Shown one piece after another: positions 24,401 to 31,600 of a DNA stretch of 64,000 nt (position 1 is its first letter; each line of letters opens with the position of its first letter). A program made the translations under genes and the position numbers. The stretch covers positions 15,063,901 to 15,127,900 of the forward strand of contig NC_134878.1 in the NCBI RefSeq assembly GCF_041734735.1, read 5' to 3'. Source of the DNA: Babylonia areolata. Lineage: Eukaryota; Mollusca; Gastropoda; Neogastropoda; Buccinidae. The notes beneath the pieces are model-generated. The model made no database searches. It saw nothing but the letters and a program-made list of their open reading frames with translations, and was not told the DNA's origin.

Positions 24401-25631
24401 AGTTCTTTACACACATTCTTATTATAACAGTACGCTTGGGGAAGTGCAGACACATTATAAAAGAAGCAAAGAATGTTTCCACAGTCATTTTGCTGTTACA
24501 TTTTTCTTTTCTTTTTCCCTACGCTTCAGCATTTTTATCTAACGTGTTTACATATTCATTTATAAATAGCAATCATGTTATCATTTTTAGTGAAATTTTC
24601 TTTCATAAAAATGAAAAAAAAAGAAGAAAGAATGAAAAAGAAAATTGCTATCAAGATTTCCCATTGTATCAATCTTACTCAGACAATGTAAATGATTTGC
24701 ACATGTGATTTCAGAGTTCAGCTCTTGGTGTGAAGTTACTTAACACCAGGACATGGCATGTGCAAGAGCAAATGGAAGTTAATTAGCAAAGCAGATAACC
24801 TGTGTCTGTCTTTGTCAGTCACTTCCAGACATCCATTACATCTCTTTTACAGTTCCATATTTTTGTAAATCATTATTAAACTTAAAGGGCAGATTTGTAC
24901 AGCTTCAGCAGTTATATCGTCTAGAGATTTAGGAAAGCTAGATCAGGAAACGATAGGTGTAGTGGCTTAATGGTTAGAACAGAAGAAGATCAGGAAAGTC
25001 AAACAAGAGCATGTTGCCCAAATGTCACACGCACTACCCCTCACTCCTCCCCTCCCCCCCCCCAATCCCCCCGAGCCCCCCTCTACCCCAAGCCATCCTG
25101 GAGTTTGGTGTGATTGTTCACATACATCTTGTTTGTGTTGCAGTGCGGCTCCCTTGCTTCTGAATGCCAATCTGTCAGAAAGTCGACTCCATGAGCTGTA
25201 CCTGGAGCTGGTGCTGTTTATGCGCCGACTGTTTTTTGATTGCAAACTTGTCCATGCTGACTTGTCAGAGTTCAACATTCTGTGAGTGTTTATTCATGTT
25301 CCTTGACAGTTTCAGTTTTGTGTGTGTCTGTGTGTGTTGACTCGTCAGAGTTCAACATTTTGTGAATGTTTCTTCATGTTCTTTGACATTATCAGTTTTG
25401 TGTTTGTGTGTGCGTGCCGACTTGTAAGAGTTCGGTATACTGTAAGTGTTTATTCATGTTCCTTGACAGTTTCAGTTTTGTGTGTGTCTGTGTGTGCTGA
25501 CATGTCAGAGTTCAACATTCTGTGTGTGTTTTTTCATGCTCTTTGACACTGTCAGTTTTGTGTTTGTGTGTGTGTGCTGACTTGTCAGAGTTAACATTCT
25601 GTGAGTGTTTCTTCATGTTCTATTACAGTTT

Positions 25632-25692
<61 letters not shown>

Positions 25693-28600
25693 GGCTTGTC
25701 AGAGTTCAACATTCTGTTAGTGTTTCTTTATGTTCTTTGACAGTTTACGTGTGTTTGTGTGTGTGTGTGTGTGTGTTGGCTTGTCAGAGTTCAACATTCT
25801 GTGAGTGTTTCATGTTCCTTGACAGTTTTGGTTTTTTGTGTACTTTTGTTTTCTTCTCTTTTGAGTATGGCTCAAAAGATGTCTGCTTCTGACTTTATTC
25901 TTGTTTGTCCTATCCCTAGGCTTTCTTTCCCGTCTTTTCTTGAGAGAGAGAGTGTGTGTGTGTGTCTGTGTCTCTGTGTATGTGTGTGTGAACAGTTGGT
26001 GGTATATTTTGAAGCTGAGCAGCTTAGAAAATAACAGGGAGTGTAATCCGGTAAAGCCGAACTGATGTGACAGTGGGATCCTTTTCATTTTGCCATTTTG
26101 TAAAACTCACACTCATGATCCCTGTTTCTAATGATCGGTGTGACGAAGCCAGACAGTGAGGACTAGGATCTGCAATCCTCCAGAAAATATGTAATTGTAC
26201 TCTGTTTCAGTGTATTATTACTTTTTTTTCGGAACAGATCGCTCTGTGTGAAATTTGAGCTGCTCTCCCCTGGGGAGAGCACATCACTACTGTGCATCAC
26301 CACCCATTTGTATATATTTTGTTCTATGAAATCACTCATACAGTACTTTACAATGCTATGCAATAAATAAATGGGGAACGATAGTTGCTGAATGACACTA
26401 TATTTGTGAGTGTTGTTCTTCTTAGCGGTCAGTTAACTTCTGTTGCATGAGTATATGTTTGATTAAAATGCGTTAAGAGGTGCTGCCCTGTGTCGGTAAC
26501 GTTATACATTTTGTTTACATTGTGTCAGTGACATTATACTTCATGACCAGTTACTATGGCAGCAGTGCCTGTATCATTGATGCGTTACACTACGTTAGTG
26601 ATGTTCATTTTTCATGACCAGTTACCACGATGGCAGTGCCCACATCTTTGATGTATTATATTGTGTCAATGATGTTCATTTTTCATGACCAGTTACCACG
26701 GTGGCAGTGCCCACATCATTGATGTGTCACAAGCAGTGGAGCATGACCATCCCAACGCTATGGTGTTCCTCAGGAAGGACTGCACCAACATCACAAGTGG
26801 GTGTAGTAATAATAACGGTGTTGGTGTTGATCATTACATCATTTTTCAGTCCTCCCACTATCCTTTCTTCTCTCCTTTCCTCATCTTCTTCTAGAGAAAG
26901 TCTATGATCAGTACATTGATTATTCTGGAGCTTCAAATGAAATGATTTGCTGTATGATTTTGTGAAGATGTGACCAAAAAACAGAAGTCCATCTTTATTA
27001 TTGGCAGAAATGAGCCGTCCCCGAGTAGTTATAGAATACTTTATTATCTCAACAAGGAAATTCATGCGTGTTGTAGGCAACACAATGTTCGAGAATCGCA
27101 GTCAATCAGTGTGAATGTATAAAAGACATAAAATGTTGAAATGATAAGTTGATTTAAACTGCACATACAACAATGGTTCTGGATAGAATGAGGAAGAACT
27201 GCTCATCATGCCTTTCAGCATGCGCTTGTGTGTGCGCACACACACATTCACACACACATACATGACCATGCACATGTGAACATCAGCATCCACATGGGCA
27301 TGCTTTTCTCTGTTTGCGTAAGTGAGGGAGCCAGAAACGAACGCCAATAAAGTGGACCTTTAAAAAAAAAAAAAAAATGAAGAAGAAGAAAGACATGAAG
27401 CAATCTTTTGGAACCTGATATACTAGAACGTGGTACAAATTTCGGTTTCTTTACAAGAAGTGGGCCTTAGCAATTCAGTCAGTCAGTCCGTTCTGGGTAA
27501 ACTGTATTTTACATTTACCCTGACTCTTTTTCATCCAAGTTAGATTAACCAGCCATTAGCTTATATTAAACTTGTGAGCATATCAACAGACAGGCAGGTT
27601 GTTTACAGTGTGGGGATTATTCTGTCTGTTACATTACACAGCGTTGTGTGATTGCATTTATTACATCGCATCTCGCTCTCTACAGTTGCCTCAAATCCAC
27701 CCTGTTGGTATATTACCAGATTCAAACACTCCTGCTGCTGCTCTTTCTTTGTCTCTGGACTTAACCCTTGCAACAATTTTAGTCTTTAAGTCTTCGGCTT
27801 TGTCAAATCCCCGACACTTCAGCTCTTTCAAGTCCAGGCTTGAAACCTACCACTTTCCAGAATGGCTTCTCCTTACCATCCCTTTTTCTGTCTATAGTTT
27901 CTTTAGCCTTCTGTCTACATATATATGTAAGTTTTGTCTTCCATCCCTTTGTATTAGAGTTATGCATGTGTTTCAGAGATGGTTGTGAAAGCACTTTGAT
28001 TTTTTCCATACTGTATAGATACATTTATTTTTTATTATTATAATGTATGAACGACAGCCATGTCTGATGATTGTCATCAGAGCAGCAGAGGAGGCAACTG
28101 CTTTGACAAGTATTGGGCAAGAATTTGATTATAATGGACAGTGTCTTGCCCAAGTTACATCCCCACTCTTTCAGCCAAGAGGGCTGTAGGACAGTTGATG
28201 TTGGGATGGTCCTCAAAGGCCAGCCGCCCCTAAGGCTGCAGCAGTAAGAGCCAGTGCAGTCTTGCCTCCAAGTCTGAGAATCATAGTCCTTTCACAAAAG
28301 ACTAAGTTGTAAATGAATTCCGACTGCAGTGGAGAAACTACTGATCATACAGCCCTCACGTTGCTGTTGGCTCAGCTGTAAGCTTGTGTCAGTCTCTGAT
28401 AAAAGCCGAGTACAGTTAAGGCCCATGTTCTTCCTCTTATTATTGTTATTATCATTATCATTATTAATGTTGATGAATTTAGCGTTGTGTGTTCCCAGCA
28501 TTTTTCCGGAACAAGGGCGTGGCCACAATGCTGGTGAAGGAGCTGTTTGACTTTGTGACGGACCTGACCATCACAGAGCACAACATGGACGCTGTGCTCC

Positions 28601-31600
28601 AGGCGGCCATGGAGAAAGCCTGCTCTCGCAGCCACCTGGGCATGAGTGAGCAGGACATCATCGACGAAGAGGTAAGCTTTGTTCAATCCCGGTCCTTAAA
28701 AAAGATTAATACCCCTGGAACCAGAGTATGGCTGCTTACTTGGTGGGCTAAAAACAGTCATACATGTAAAAGCCCACATATGTTTGAGCATGGTAGCTGA
28801 AGCTCAAGGCCATAAACGAAGAAAAATAGTAAGGCATTTTGGGAGGGTTTGGGAGGGTAGGATATGGTGTTATTCAAAGCAGATGCTCAGTACTTGTTGA
28901 CCACAGTTTTTGTTTATCACAGCTGCATTGCTTGTTTCTTCATTAGGGTCATGGTGAAGAGAAGGAATTCTTGTTTTATGTCCCTCACACAGACTAATGA
29001 TTGTAATCATTCTTAGTGTCTCAGTGAACCCAGTGTTTTCAGGATTTAAAAAATATTGTCATCTCAATCATTGGTTCAAAGAGATGTTGCATATATATTG
29101 ATAATAATAATAATAATGGTATTTATATAGCGCTGGATCTTGTGCAGAGACAAATCAAAGTGCTTTCGCACCAGTCATTCACACGCATGCATAACTCTAA
29201 TACTGTAGAAACTAAAGACAAGGAAGGGCAGGCAAGGGAGGCTATTTTGGGAAGAGGTGGGTTTTAAGGCCAGACTTGAAAGAGCTGAGTGTGGAGACTT
29301 GACGAAGCGAAAAAGGAAGTTCATTCCAATCGCAAGGTCCAGAAACAGAGAAAGAACGGCGGCCAACAGTCGAGTGTTTGAATCTCAAAAGGCTGTCATT
29401 ACCTGTACTGTGAAGAGTGGGAATGGGAATACAATGTGAACTGTAGTTTCGGTTTGCTGGTTGTCAAATGCAACAAACCCTGTCATGCATGCAAAACGTT
29501 GCACAGTCACACAAAGAAAGAAAGTGGAGGGGGTGGTATAAAGGTATGTCTCTTAAAAAAAAACAGCTGTCTCAGTGATGCATTGTTCACTGGACACATC
29601 TTTGAAGCGATGCATGAAGATGCGTGCAGTAATGATGAACACAGAGATCCAACTCCTATGACCTTGGTGTGATCAAGGATGAGGATTGAGAATGTGGAGT
29701 CTGACTGCTGCACGCTTCTCTTGTCAGGTTTATATGTTGATAATGAGCATTTGTACCTGGCTTTGTGGGTGGTAGGCTGGTTGATGAATTCTAATTACTC
29801 TCCAGTTTGGAGAACTTCCATGCAGCAAAACTTTTGACTAAAACCAAGCTTGAGTGCCGATGATGGCTGGGTAAGAATGGTCATACACGTAAAAGCCCAC
29901 TTGTGCACATACGAGTGAACGTGGGAGTTGCAGCTCACGAACGGCGAAGAAGAAGAAGTACATGTCGCTAAAAGTGTCTTGTGTTTTACCCTCCATCCCA
30001 CTTGCTCTTCTGCTGGCCTTTTTACTAACCTGTCTTTGTCATGTTTAACTTTCGACCCTATCACATGGTGCCAAAAGCAATGTACTCATGTTACTTGTGG
30101 CATACACATCTCCCAAAGAAGGTAATGAGTGATTTGGGTCATCATGTTTGTGCTTGTGGTTTTTCAGGTGTTCAAAAACGCATACATTCCTCGCACTCTG
30201 GACCAGATGACTGACCATGAGAAAGAGTGGGAGAAGCAACTGAGGGGAGACACAGAGGATGTAAGTTTGGACGTCAGTCAGCGTGTCTGCCGTCTGTATC
30301 CACTCATTGTAGATTTCTTGCGACTTAATGAAAGATAAATCACTGAACAAAGTGAGAACTGTACGATCAATGGTTTCTCCACTGCAGTTTATTTACAGCT
30401 TAGTCTTTTGTGAAGGACTATGGCTTACAAACTAGGAGGCAAGATCGCATTGCTCTTTGTGCTGCAGCCTCAGGGGCTAGTTAGCTTTTGGGGATCATCC
30501 CACCACTGACTGTCCTAAAACCCTCTTGGCCAAAAGAGTGAGGGTGTAACTTGGGCAAGCCACTCTCCACTATAATCAAATTCTAGCCCAGATAGGCAGG
30601 ACAGCTGTTGCCTCCTCAGCTGTTCTATTAGTCATAGTCAGACAAGACTTAACATCATACTACACACATGTATCCTTAATGATCTATGGTATTTATCTGC
30701 TCCATGCAGTATTCTTGTTACTAAACTAAAAACTATTGAATTGTCCTTGTTTTGGAGTAGACATTTAGAATGAAGGAAAACTGTTAGTTCAGTCAGTTTC
30801 ATATCATGTCATCTTCAGACTGGATAGTCAGTGGTGTGAAGTGATCACAGCCAGCCACAATCCAGCAGTAGTGATGAGTCCGGTCTTTGCTGAACACTTG
30901 ATTGCAAGATCTCATGGTTGAACAAACAAACAAAAATTATAATCCAGTTGATGACAAGGTTCATGCTCATATTTTGATGATTAAAGATTATCACTGATCA
31001 AGAGTAATCAGGTGCATGTCGTAACAACAGGACAGGCATACATTCTTCATGAAATATTGCCACTTTTTGAAAATAGTCATGTATATGCAGTGATAGGTCA
31101 GTATTGCCTCTTAATGTCAGTTGTGGCAACAGTTGAGTGCTACCACTTTGTCACAGTTGATCATTATAATATCAGTCATTTATTATCTCACATGCCTTTT
31201 TTTCTGTTTTTTTTCTTCTGTTTTTTTGGATGTACATTGTGATTCAGGCTATTGTTTGCGGTTGTTTCAGTCTCACTTCCAAACGGTGACGGGAATGAAA
31301 AGAGATATGACAGGTGCACAGGAGGTAGGTAGTCATCAGCATGTGGTCACATACCTGTTTGGAATAGATGGATGCTATCTTTTTTAAAAGTGTATTGTTG
31401 AATGCTCTGAGATTCCTTCTTTCCCACTTGACTCAGTGTGTTTGCTTGTCTGTTTGCTTGTTTTTGTTTGAAGTGGTTCCTGTGTGTTTGTGAATGTGTG
31501 TGTCTTTTTGTGCGTGCATTTTTCGCAGGTATATATGCGTATGTATGGGTCACACTGTTCGTTAGTGTGTATATAAGCCCTGAATATTTGTGTGTGTGTG

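Noticed and set aside
25322-26034. Cysteine/valine-rich secreted peptides from 25322-25892
   Set aside because: They are translations of TG repeats and of the exon 10 minisatellite.
30945-31010. Further C/D snoRNA (TTGATGA ... TGATGA ... CTGA)
   Set aside because: No terminal stem, poor C box and none of the guide sequence shared by the nine accepted units.
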